Shown here piece by piece: positions 44,639 to 53,244 of a DNA stretch of 64,000 bases. Each line of letters opens with the position of its first letter. The stretch's first letter is position 1. The stretch comes from Sulfurimonas sp. (GTDB taxonomy: Bacteria > Campylobacterota > Campylobacteria > Campylobacterales > Sulfurimonadaceae): positions 2,057,497 to 2,121,496 of the forward strand of contig NZ_CP093396.1 of assembly GCF_029027405.1 (NCBI RefSeq), given 5' to 3'. The notes beneath the pieces were generated by a model. It ran no database searches and had not been told where the DNA came from. It saw nothing but the letters and a program-made list of their open reading frames with translations. The position numbers and the translations under genes were made by a program.

Positions 44639-45571
44639 TTACTTTTTGAGTTTTCTTTTAAGATTTGCATCTGGTATGAAAAAGTCCAAATTTCCAACTA
44701 CTTTTTTAACAATTTTTGAGTTTTTAATAAGTATGTTTAGTCTTTGTTTACTTTTATCATCAAAGAGCAAGTTTATATCATCCATTGTAAGTGGTCTTTT
44801 ATCTAAAGTGTTAAGTATTTCTTCATCAGAGTACTCACTGTTGTTAGGTTCAGCGTGAACTCTAGATGCTATATGTATAGGAATTGAGCTGTCAAAGAGT
44901 AAAGAAGCTTCATGAAGCTCTTTGTAGCTTATTCCCATGACAGGATAGGCTGGAGGTCTATCTATGGTTCCTAGATCAACTCTGCAAGCATCTATGCTTA
45001 GTAAAGCATCATTTAGTTTGAGTATCTCTTCTTTTGTATCGTTTAAACCATGAACAAATAGTATCTCTATAAAAAGTTTACCTTTAAACATTTTACTAAA
45101 CTCTTGTACATTTGTTATAACATTTTTGATGTCTATATTTGCATGAGGTCTATCTATCTTTTTAAACACATCATCGCTAATGGCATCTAAAGACAACTTT
45201 ACCTGGTCTAGTTTCAAAAGTGTTGTAAAAATTTTATCATCAACAAGTGTTGCACTATTTGTAAGTATGAGTGTTTGAGTTTTGTTTTTTATCGCATCTA
45301 TTGCATCTATAAGTTCATCTAGGTTTGGATATAGAGTTGGTTCACCATTTGCTGTAAGAGTTATTACATCTATTTTAGCATCTAGATGTTGTTTTAAATC
45401 ATTTATAATTTGTGAAACTAAAACTGTGTGACTTTGAGCATCTACGGTAGCTGTTGGAGCAAGTTCACAGTAAAGACAGTCAAAGTTACATTGTTTAAGA
45501 GCAGGAGAAAGGTCTATACCCAAAGAAGAACCAAATCTTCTTGAGTTTATTGGACCGAAAATTGTTTGCAT
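44639..45571 (-). CDS. Radical SAM protein
   Basis: The 310-residue protein has the radical SAM cysteine motif CNFDCLYC near residue 28. TANGEPTLYPN (the SAM-binding GEP region) and a C-terminal helical domain follow. It resembles the MoaA/TYW1-like radical SAM proteins of unknown substrate widespread in Campylobacterota. It starts 5 bases after hemE, so it may be co-transcribed with it. The reaction is not known. Confidence 0.85.
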   Translation of the reverse strand: MQTIFGPINSRRFGSSLGIDLSPALKQCNFDCLYCELAPTATVDAQSHTVLVSQIINDLKQHLDAKIDVITLTANGEPTLYPNLDELIDAIDAIKNKTQTLILTNSATLVDDKIFTTLLKLDQVKLSLDAISDDVFKKIDRPHANIDIKNVITNVQEFSKMFKGKLFIEILFVHGLNDTKEEILKLNDALLSIDACRVDLGTIDRPPAYPVMGISYKELHEASLLFDSSIPIHIASRVHAEPNNSEYSDEEILNTLDKRPLTMDDINLLFDDKSKQRLNILIKNSKIVKKVVGNLDFFIPDANLKRKLKK

Positions 45572-45576
45572 TTGTA

Positions 45577-46611
45577 CTACTTTTTACTAACTCTTTGACA
45601 CTCTTTAACGAAGTGTATTGCATTTTCAACTGGAACATCTGGAAGTATTCCATGCCCAAGATTAAAGATATGTCTTGAAGTTCCCATAACTTTTTGTATA
45701 TCTTGCACACTTTGTGTAGTCATCTCTTTTGAATATAATCTACATGGTTCCATATTTCCCTGAAGAACATATTTGTCACCAAGTTTTTCTTTTGCTAATT
45801 CCATTGGAGTTGACCAATCAACACCAAATACATCAAAATTTCCATATACTTTATCTAAAAATGAAGGTATTCCTTTTGGAAACATAATTATTGGAATATG
45901 AGGGTATTTTTCTTTTAAATATTCTGCTATTTCTACCATATATTTCCAAGAAAATTCATCATATTCTGATGGTTCAATTGCAGCTGCCCATGAGTCAAAA
46001 ATCTGAACAACATCAATGCCAGCTTGGATTTGTTTTTCCATATAAAGTTTTATAACTTGGGTGACTTTTGCAAGAATTTTATGCAGTAAAACAGGGTTAG
46101 AGTACATCATTTTTTTACAAATATTGTATGTTTTTGTGCCTTCACCTTCTATCATATAAGTTGCTAAAGTCCAAGGTGCACCAGTAAAACCAATAAGTGC
46201 GATATCTTCACTTAGTTCTTTTTTTATCAGTTTTATAGTGTCAAAAACATAAGTAAGTTTACTAGCTGCCTCATCTCCACCAATAAGCCTATCTACATCA
46301 GCTTCAGTTTTTATAGGATCACTAAATTTTGGACCTTCACCTTTTACAAAACTCAAATCCATTCCCATTTCATCAGGAATAACTAAAATATCGCTAAATA
46401 ATATAGCGGCATCTACACCTACAATATCAATAGGTTGAAGTGTGACTTCACAAGCTTTTTCAGGGTTATGACATAGGTTTAAAAAATTTCCAGCTTCAGC
46501 TCTTACAGCCATGTACTCTGGCAAGTAACGACCTGCTTGCCTCATCATCCAAACTGGAGTGTATGGTGTTTCTTTGCCTAAACAGGCATCTACAAATATT
46601 TTATTACTCAT
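45577..46611 (-). CDS. hemE: Uroporphyrinogen decarboxylase
   Basis: The 344-residue protein has the N-terminal signature [15 protein letters not shown] and later [13 protein letters not shown] and [12 protein letters not shown]. It converts uroporphyrinogen III to coproporphyrinogen III, a haem precursor needed for the cytochromes in this window. Its start overlaps the YqhA-like gene stop by 4 bases. Confidence 0.96.
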   Translation of the reverse strand: MSNKIFVDACLGKETPYTPVWMMRQAGRYLPEYMAVRAEAGNFLNLCHNPEKACEVTLQPIDIVGVDAAILFSDILVIPDEMGMDLSFVKGEGPKFSDPIKTEADVDRLIGGDEAASKLTYVFDTIKLIKKELSEDIALIGFTGAPWTLATYMIEGEGTKTYNICKKMMYSNPVLLHKILAKVTQVIKLYMEKQIQAGIDVVQIFDSWAAAIEPSEYDEFSWKYMVEIAEYLKEKYPHIPIIMFPKGIPSFLDKVYGNFDVFGVDWSTPMELAKEKLGDKYVLQGNMEPCRLYSKEMTTQSVQDIQKVMGTSRHIFNLGHGILPDVPVENAIHFVKECQRVSKK

Positions 46612-47123
46612 GACTTTTTACCTACTTTTCCTAAAAAATATAAACCAACTGCTATAGCAGTTATAGATAGTGCGAAGAATAGCATATCTAGCGGATTATT
46701 ATATTGCGTATGACCAACTTTTTGAAAAAAGCCAACAACTAAAACCATCACTATTACTTTGGATATTTTATCTTTTAACTGATCTAGTGAGTGTATAGCC
46801 AAAATTTTGTTTTCTTGCCCATCTGCACTTTTTGCAGCATCTATATCAGATATAAACAACTCATAAAGTCCAAAAGAAAAAAGAAGCATAACAACACCGA
46901 TAAGGTATAAATCAACTGCCCCAATTATCCCACCAACAACATCTTCATGAAAATTTTCTGGATGAGCATGAGTTATATAAGTATTTAATACAAATTTTGC
47001 CGTTTCATATATATCAAATGAAGCAACTACAAAAAGAATAACTGCTCCTAGTAGTCCAAAAACAACAGCAGTTATAACCATAAACCTTGATGCCCATAGT
47101 GTACTCTCGAATATTTTTTCCAT
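46608..47123 (-). CDS. YqhA-family (UPF0114) membrane protein
   Basis: The 171-residue protein has membrane helices at about 14-36, 67-88, 124-142 and 146-164. The family pattern begins [19 protein letters not shown] and continues [21 protein letters not shown]. The function of the family is unknown. It lies between asd and hemE with short gaps. Confidence 0.85.
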   Translation of the reverse strand: MEKIFESTLWASRFMVITAVVFGLLGAVILFVVASFDIYETAKFVLNTYITHAHPENFHEDVVGGIIGAVDLYLIGVVMLLFSFGLYELFISDIDAAKSADGQENKILAIHSLDQLKDKISKVIVMVLVVGFFQKVGHTQYNNPLDMLFFALSITAIAVGLYFLGKVGKKS

Positions 47124-47128
47124 ATTGA

Positions 47129-48163
47129 TTATTTTTCACCTTCCATTTCTACCCATTTTTGAGCGATTCTGACAGCATTTGTAGCTGCCCCTACTCTTAG
47201 GTTATCTGCAACTATAAACATATGAAGCATATTTTTTCTATATGGGTCATTTCTAATACGACCTACAAAAGTTTCATTCATATCCACACAAGTTGCAGGC
47301 ATTGGGTAAAGACTTTCAGCTGGATTATCAAGTATAACTATATTTGGAGCTTTAGCTAAAACTTCTCTTGCTTCGTTAGCATCTACATCTGAACCAAAAG
47401 TAAGTGTTAAAGATTCTGCATGACCACGAAGTGTTGGAACACGAACACATGTCGCACTTACTTCTATATTTTTATGCATGATTTTACTTGTTTCATTTAC
47501 CATTTTCATCTCTTCTTTTGTATATCCATTTTCCATAAATACATCGATTTGAGGGATAACATTTAGAGCTATTTGATGTGGAAAAGCTTTATGCTCGGCA
47601 TCTTCTAATTTAAAAGAAAAAAAGTCTTGCATCTGAGTAACAAGTTCTTTCATAGCAGTTTTCCCACCACCAGAAGTTGCTTGGTATGTACTAGCATCTA
47701 CTCTAATTAAATCATAAGCTTCATCCAGAGGTTTTAGTGTTTGAACCATTTGAATAGTTGAACAATTAGGGTTAGATATGATTCCTGTTTCTCTCCATAA
47801 AGAGATATCTTCAGGATTAACTTCAGGAACTACAAGTGGAACATTTTTATCCATTCTAAAGTGTGAAGTATTGTCAATTACAACTGTCCCAGCTTTAACT
47901 GCCGCAGGAGCAAATGCTGCTGTTACGCTTCCACCAGCACTAAAAAGAGCAATCTCAATATTTTCATCAGCAAAAACTTCATTTGTTAATTCTTTTATAA
48001 CTATATCTTTGCCTTGAAATGAAACACTGTTTCCTGCACTTCTCTTACTAGCCAGAGGGATTAAGTTATTTAATGGAAAATCTATCTCTTGTAGAACTCT
48101 TAAAATTTCTTCACCAACTGCACCATTGGCACCAACTACTGCTAAATTGTATTTTTTTGACAT
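47129..48163 (-). CDS. asd: Aspartate-semialdehyde dehydrogenase
   Basis: The 344-residue protein has the NADP-binding motif VGANGAVGEEIL, the active-site Cys in SNPNCSTIQM and the His region RVPTLRGHAES. It makes aspartate semialdehyde for lysine, diaminopimelate, threonine and methionine. It follows flgR by 9 bases, the same neighbour as in C. jejuni. Confidence 0.96.
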   Translation of the reverse strand: MSKKYNLAVVGANGAVGEEILRVLQEIDFPLNNLIPLASKRSAGNSVSFQGKDIVIKELTNEVFADENIEIALFSAGGSVTAAFAPAAVKAGTVVIDNTSHFRMDKNVPLVVPEVNPEDISLWRETGIISNPNCSTIQMVQTLKPLDEAYDLIRVDASTYQATSGGGKTAMKELVTQMQDFFSFKLEDAEHKAFPHQIALNVIPQIDVFMENGYTKEEMKMVNETSKIMHKNIEVSATCVRVPTLRGHAESLTLTFGSDVDANEAREVLAKAPNIVILDNPAESLYPMPATCVDMNETFVGRIRNDPYRKNMLHMFIVADNLRVGAATNAVRIAQKWVEMEGEK

Positions 48164-48172
48164 TTTGTCTCC

Positions 48173-49315
48173 TTATTGTATTTTATTTTGTAAAAAAAGT
48201 TCATCTACTGAAATTTCTTGTGTTTCACTTAAAATAACGGCTCTCTCTACTACAGAGATTAGCTCTCGAATATTCCCTGGCCAGTTGTATGCTAAAAGTT
48301 GTTCTTTTGCTTCTTTGCTAAAAGTTTTTAACTCAAAGCCATATTTCTTAGAGTTGACTTCACTCATTGTATATGCTATTTGTAAAATTTCATCTTTTCT
48401 TTCTTTTAGCGGAGGAATATTAAGTGGAATTGTATTTAAGCGATAGTATAAATCTTCTCTAAATTCTCCATTTTTAATTTTCTCTAAAAGATTAGCATTT
48501 GTTGCAGATACTACTCTTATGTCTATTTTTATATTTTTAGATGCGCCTAATCTTCGTATCTCTTTTTCTTGTAATGCACGAAGAAGTTTTGCTTGAACAC
48601 CGTAAGGCATCTCGGCAATTTCATCTAAAAAAAGTGTTCCACCATTAGCTAGTTCAAATTGTCCAGCTTTTGCTTCTTGTGCGTCTGTAAATGCACCTTT
48701 TTCAAAACCAAACAATTCACTTTCTATAAGATTATCTGGAATAGCTGCCATATTAATCGCTATAAATGGTTTTTTTGCTCTAGGTGAATTTTTATGGATG
48801 TAAGAAGCAAAAACTTCTTTTCCTACTCCACTTTGACCTAAAAGAAGTATACTTGCATCTGTTTTACATGCTTTATCGGCAATATTTATAACTTTTGTAA
48901 GAGCATCTGATGTTCCCAAAAATACATCTGCTTTTTTAGTGTTATTTTTAATAGTTTTTTGTACTTTTTGTATTTTATCTTCTCTTTTAATTGCCGTAAT
49001 TAAATCATCAACATCAAAAGGTTTTAATAAAAAATCTTTAACACCAAGCTGAATAGACTCAATTGCACGAGTAAGTGTTGCATTTCCTGTCATAATAATA
49101 ACTTCAAATTTCCCATTTAGCTCTTTAACAAATTCTATACCATCCATTTTTGGCATGTTAATATCTGTAATTATTAAGTCAAAAGAATCATCAAGTTTTT
49201 TTAATGCATCTATAGGATTTTTAAATGTAAAAATTTTAAATTCTTTATAGTCGCTCATAGCTATTTCAAGAGATTTTCTCATATTAATATCATCTTCAAC
49301 TATTGCAATTTTCAC
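48173..49315 (-). CDS. flgR: FlgR-like sigma-54 response regulator lacking a DNA-binding domain
   Basis: The 380-residue protein has a receiver domain (Asp in LIITDINMPKMDG). An AAA+ sigma-54 interaction domain follows, with Walker A GQSGVGKE, Walker B GGTLFLDEIAEMP and the lid LAYNWPGNIREL. It ends 25-30 residues later without the usual HTH_8 domain. The sigma-54 contact loop reads GAFTDA instead of GAFTGA. The context flgP-flgQ-flgR-asd identifies it as the flagellar regulator FlgR. The H. pylori form likewise lacks the DNA-binding domain, so activation from solution is expected. Confidence 0.88.
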   Translation of the reverse strand: MKIAIVEDDINMRKSLEIAMSDYKEFKIFTFKNPIDALKKLDDSFDLIITDINMPKMDGIEFVKELNGKFEVIIMTGNATLTRAIESIQLGVKDFLLKPFDVDDLITAIKREDKIQKVQKTIKNNTKKADVFLGTSDALTKVINIADKACKTDASILLLGQSGVGKEVFASYIHKNSPRAKKPFIAINMAAIPDNLIESELFGFEKGAFTDAQEAKAGQFELANGGTLFLDEIAEMPYGVQAKLLRALQEKEIRRLGASKNIKIDIRVVSATNANLLEKIKNGEFREDLYYRLNTIPLNIPPLKERKDEILQIAYTMSEVNSKKYGFELKTFSKEAKEQLLAYNWPGNIRELISVVERAVILSETQEISVDELFLQNKIQ

Positions 49316-49328
49316 TACTTTATTTTCC

Positions 49329-49739
49329 TTATTTTAAAGGTGCAATTTTAGCAAAATTTTCATTAAAATCGACTTTGAAGCAAGTTGTTTTTAAAGTTAG
49401 GATTGTAGTTGATTTATTTTGTGCATTTGTTGTTACTTCATCGTGTATAACATGAAGACCAAGTTTATGAATATAATCTAAAAAAGTGTTAGAATTTTTT
49501 TCTATCGTTAGTTTAATGTCATCATCACCAAAACTAGGCAATAGCAATGGATTATAAGGTTTACCAGTGCATTTTTTCATAGATGCTGATATGTATAGTG
49601 ATTCGTTGTAAATAGTAGCGTCTTTTACCATATAGCGGTAAGATATAAGAAACTCTTTAGCATCTAGAGCTAAAGAGTTAAGTAATATTATTGAGAAAAT
49701 TGCGCGTGTGATAGAACGATTTCCATCTCTACTTCGCAT
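49329..49739 (-). CDS. flgQ: FlgQ-like flagellar-associated protein
   Basis: The 136-residue protein has a signal-peptide-like N-terminus (hydrophobic about 12-26, ending LALDAKEF). The remainder is unrecognised and beta-rich with two Cys. Its 5' end overlaps flgP by 52 bases. The call rests on position between flgP-like and flgR genes, the order known from C. jejuni, rather than on a motif. Confidence 0.6.
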   Translation of the reverse strand: MRSRDGNRSITRAIFSIILLNSLALDAKEFLISYRYMVKDATIYNESLYISASMKKCTGKPYNPLLLPSFGDDDIKLTIEKNSNTFLDYIHKLGLHVIHDEVTTNAQNKSTTILTLKTTCFKVDFNENFAKIAPLK

Positions 49740-50296
49740 AAACCATCTTTAAAAGTTGTTTCAACAACATTAGCATTTCTAACCATTGCTTTTACAGAAG
49801 TGCGAATAGTTGATCTTTTAACCATCATATTTTTGATTAAGTCTTGACCATCAATGCGAACGCCTTTAACTTTTTCTGCTATTAGTCTATAGGCGTCTGC
49901 CGTTGCAGCACGCTTTGCAAGTGCATAAGCTTGTGCAGGAGATAAAGTGTTCATTGGTGCAACACCTTGACCAGTTACGCTGATTCTTACATTAGTAGTT
50001 TCGCTTAAAACTTCTTCTGACGCTTTTTTTTCAACTTTTGCATTTTTAGTAACTTCATCTACTTTTGTTTCTAAAGAAGCGATTTTGCTTTCTACATCAG
50101 TCATTTTTGTATCGATGCCTGTTACTTTTGTATCGATGCCTATTACTTTTGTATCCATTCCCGAAACTTTAGTATCCATATCTACTAACTGAACATCGAT
50201 AGAATCCATTCTATCATAGTTTTCAATAGTTTTTGGAGCAGCAGCTACTAATGAAGTGACACTAATTAGTGTTATTAGAAGTAGAGAGTATTTCAT
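49688..50296 (-). CDS. flgP: FlgP-like LPP20-family protein with heptad-repeat segment
   Basis: I chose the ATG at 50296 (MKYSLLL) over the TTG at 50302, with AAAGGGA upstream. The 202-residue protein has a signal peptide (about 1-20) and a coiled-coil segment of 7-residue repeats (MDTKVSG, MDTKVIG, IDTKVTG, IDTKMTD; about residues 38-75). An LPP20-type domain follows (AYALAKRAATADAYRLIAEKVKGVRI). FlgP of C. jejuni is an outer-membrane lipoprotein forming the basal disk. Here no Cys follows the signal peptide, so lipidation is not expected. Confidence 0.75.
   Translation of the reverse strand: MKYSLLLITLISVTSLVAAAPKTIENYDRMDSIDVQLVDMDTKVSGMDTKVIGIDTKVTGIDTKMTDVESKIASLETKVDEVTKNAKVEKKASEEVLSETTNVRISVTGQGVAPMNTLSPAQAYALAKRAATADAYRLIAEKVKGVRIDGQDLIKNMMVKRSTIRTSVKAMVRNANVVETTFKDGLCEVEMEIVLSHAQFSQ
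50103..50186 (-). repeat. Four 21-bp tandem repeats in flgP
   Basis: Four consecutive 21-base units at 50103, 50124, 50145 and 50166 encode the heptads of the FlgP coiled coil. The first two differ at 2 of 21 positions and the others diverge further. Such repeats can gain or lose whole heptads without breaking the frame. Confidence 0.8.
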
Positions 50297-50313
50297 TGTC
50301 AATCCCTTTATTG

Positions 50314-50337
50314 TTAGGCACCAAAGAAGGTGCCTAA
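50314..50337 (-). terminator. Hairpin between gyrA and flgP
   Basis: A 9-bp perfect stem (TTAGGCACC / GGTGCCTAA) with a 6-base loop lies in the 93 bases between the gyrA stop and the flgP start. On the minus strand it is followed by an A-rich sequence without a T-run, so it may attenuate or process the mRNA rather than fully terminate. Confidence 0.45.
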
Positions 50338-50389
50338 TTAGTTGTGTAGTTAGCTAGAAGCAAATATTATTCCAAGCCTAGTATGTTAG

Positions 50390-52855
50390 TTAATTTTCAT
50401 CTTCATCATCATCTTCTTCTTTATGTTGTTTAGGACAACGGGAAACACTTGCGACATCATCACCTTTTACTATATAAACCCCAGAAGTATTTCTGCTCGA
50501 TTTAGAAATAGTTTGCATATCAACTCGTATCATCTTTCCAGCTTTTGTTAAAGCCATCATGTCCATTGCTTCATCAACCATTAAACAACCAACAATATTT
50601 TTACCAGTTTTTGGAGTCATTTTCATAGCTATAACGCCTGAACCACCACGGTTAGTTAAGCGGTATTCACCAGCATCTGTTCTTTTTCCAATACCTTTTT
50701 CAGCTATTATGAGAATTTCTTGTTCATCATTTTCTATGATATTAGCATCTATAACTACATCGTCATCATGTTTAAACTTAATCCCTCTAACACCTCGAGT
50801 GCTACGACCTTGCTCTCTTGTTTTTTCTATTTCAAATTTTATACATTGAGCGAGTTTTGTAACAATAAACAGGTATTTAACATTTTGATTTGCTATTTTT
50901 GCTGTAATTAGAGTGTCATTATCATCAAGAACAATTGCTCTTACTCCATTACTTCTTATGTTTGAGAACTCACTTAGATTTGTTCTTTTTACAACTCCTC
51001 TTTGAGTGAAAAACACAAGACCTTTGTCTTGACTAAAATCTGTTGTTGGTATAACAGAACATATTTTTTCATCAGCTACTAGATTTATAAGATTTACAAC
51101 TGCTTTACCTTTAGCAATTCTGCTTCCCTCAGGAATACGGTAAACTTTTAACCAGTGAAGTTGACCACGGTCCGTAACAAAAAGTAGCGTATCGTGAGTA
51201 TTACAAGTAAAGAAGTTTTCTATAAAGTCATCTTCATAAGTTGTAACAGCAATTTTACCTTTACCGCCTCGTTTTTGTTTTTCATAAGACGCTAGAGGTA
51301 CGCGTTTGATGTAACCTCTATGCGTAATTGTAACAACCATTGGCTCATTTGGGATAAGGTCTTCTATATCTATATCATCATAATCATCTTCTATATCAGT
51401 TCTTCTTTCATTACCACCATAAGTTGCGAGAACTTCATCAAACTCTTCATTTATGATACCATGGAGAACATCTTCACTTTTTAAGATTGATTCTAGATAC
51501 TCTATAAGTTTTACTAACTCAGCTAATTCTTCTTCGATTTTTTTGATTTGTAGACCAGTTAAACGACCTAATCTCATTGCAACAATGCTAGATGCTTGAA
51601 TCTCAGAGAAATCATATTCAGTTACAAGATTATTTTTAGCATCTTCTTCATCTTCTGACGCACGAATAGTTTTAATAACTTTTTCTATAATATCTATCGC
51701 TTTTTTCAGACCTTCTAAGATATGTGCTCTTGCTTTTGCCTTTTCTAAGTCAAAAATTGTACGACGAATTATGATTGTTTTACGGTGATTTATAAAATGT
51801 TTTAATATCTCTATGATTCCAAAGATTCTAGGCTCTTGATTTAATATAGAGAGCATTATGATACCAAATGTAGTCTGCATACTTGTTTGTTTAAAAAGAT
51901 TGTTAAGAACAATTTCACTCATTGTGTCTCTTTTTAACTCAATTACAACTCTCATACCATCTCTATCTGATTCATCACGAACTTCAGAAACACCATCTAT
52001 CATCTTGTCTTTTACTAGGTTTGCAATATTTTCAATAAGACGAGCTTTATTTACTTGGTAAGGTAATTCATCTATTACGATAACTTCTTTTTTACCTTTT
52101 TGTTCTATATGAGTTTTAGCACGAACTTTTATTCGACCACGACCACTTTCATAAGCATCCATAATCCCTTTTTTACCAAAAATGATACCACCAGTTGGAA
52201 AGTCAGGTGCTTTTATATGTTCCATGATTTCTATTAAAGACATATTTGGGTTTTCTAAAAGTGCTTTTAATCCAGTAAGTATTTCCCTAGGATTGTGAGG
52301 AGGGATATTTGTAGCCATACCAACTGCAATTCCTGATGAACCATTAATTAGAAGATTTGGAACACGAGTAGGCATTACATCTGGCTCTTTTGTGGTACCA
52401 TCGTAGTTGTCTGTCATATTTACTGTGTTTTTTTCTAAGTCTTTTAGAAGTTCACCCGCATATTTAGTCATACGAGCTTCTGTATATCTCATAGCAGCAG
52501 CACTATCGCCGTCTACTGAACCGAAATTCCCTTGACCGTCAACAAGTTGCATACGCATAGAAAAGTCTTGAGCCATTCTAACAAGGGCATCGTAAACAGA
52601 ATTATCACCATGTGGATGGTATTGACCGATTACATCACCGACTATACGGGCAGATTTTTTGAACTTTGCACCATGAGAAAGACTTAACTTATCCATCGCA
52701 TATAAAATTCTTCTATGAACTGGCTTTAGTCCATCACGAACATCTGGTAGGGCACGACCTACAATTACACTCATTGAATAATCAAGATAACTGTTTTGAA
52801 GTGTTTCTTCAATGTTAATAGTTTGAATGTTGTCGTTATTTAGCAAATCACTCAT
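50390..52855 (-). CDS. gyrA: DNA gyrase subunit A
   Basis: The 821-residue protein has the catalytic region [10 protein letters not shown], the quinolone-determining region [13 protein letters not shown], and the GyrA box QKRGGKG in the C-terminal beta-pinwheel. The GyrA box separates it from ParC. The residue equivalent to E. coli Ser83 is Asn, as in Helicobacter. The C-terminus is strongly acidic. It is the first gene of the gyrA-flgPQR-asd order. Confidence 0.97.
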   Translation of the reverse strand: MSDLLNNDNIQTINIEETLQNSYLDYSMSVIVGRALPDVRDGLKPVHRRILYAMDKLSLSHGAKFKKSARIVGDVIGQYHPHGDNSVYDALVRMAQDFSMRMQLVDGQGNFGSVDGDSAAAMRYTEARMTKYAGELLKDLEKNTVNMTDNYDGTTKEPDVMPTRVPNLLINGSSGIAVGMATNIPPHNPREILTGLKALLENPNMSLIEIMEHIKAPDFPTGGIIFGKKGIMDAYESGRGRIKVRAKTHIEQKGKKEVIVIDELPYQVNKARLIENIANLVKDKMIDGVSEVRDESDRDGMRVVIELKRDTMSEIVLNNLFKQTSMQTTFGIIMLSILNQEPRIFGIIEILKHFINHRKTIIIRRTIFDLEKAKARAHILEGLKKAIDIIEKVIKTIRASEDEEDAKNNLVTEYDFSEIQASSIVAMRLGRLTGLQIKKIEEELAELVKLIEYLESILKSEDVLHGIINEEFDEVLATYGGNERRTDIEDDYDDIDIEDLIPNEPMVVTITHRGYIKRVPLASYEKQKRGGKGKIAVTTYEDDFIENFFTCNTHDTLLFVTDRGQLHWLKVYRIPEGSRIAKGKAVVNLINLVADEKICSVIPTTDFSQDKGLVFFTQRGVVKRTNLSEFSNIRSNGVRAIVLDDNDTLITAKIANQNVKYLFIVTKLAQCIKFEIEKTREQGRSTRGVRGIKFKHDDDVVIDANIIENDEQEILIIAEKGIGKRTDAGEYRLTNRGGSGVIAMKMTPKTGKNIVGCLMVDEAMDMMALTKAGKMIRVDMQTISKSSRNTSGVYIVKGDDVASVSRCPKQHKEEDDDEDEN

Positions 52856-53244
52856 TAATACACCTAGTAAAATAATTTTGCTGATAATATCTTAATATCG
52901 TTGAGTACTACCTTAATTAGGGCTAGGTTTTGTGAGTAAGTATCCTCCTATAAGAACAGGTATGATTCCAATAATTTGTCATTTTTGAAGTACTCCATTG
53001 CTGAGATGCTAAGAATTGGAAAACAAATCTCTCAAATCGCTAATCCTAACATTAATATTTCACCTTGACGCACTTTCTTCATTAAATATTTTTTACTTTA
53101 AATCTGAGATTCAGTCAAAAGATAGAAAAATTAGTTGGCTTATTCGGAGGGTTCAATTTGTTGAAATGCGCTTATTTTTAAAGCCGACAAAAACACGACA
53201 AATTTATTATATAATATAATATAGAATTTAAAAGGAGGCTAGTT
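52856..53244. other. Intergenic region with a lone IS-end-like sequence
   Basis: These 389 bases separate gyrA (minus) from the autotransporter (plus). At 53143-53158 the sequence TTCGGAGGGTTCAATT matches 15 of 16 bases of the right terminus of the IS5-family element (61903-61918). No transposase accompanies it. An AT-only tract precedes the ribosome-binding site AAGGAGG at 53232. The 67-codon frame here has no support as a gene. Confidence 0.55.

Noticed and set aside
53016-53219. 67-codon plus-strand frame before the autotransporter
   Set aside because: It has no ribosome-binding site or recognisable domain, and it runs through the IS-end-like sequence and an AT-only tract.
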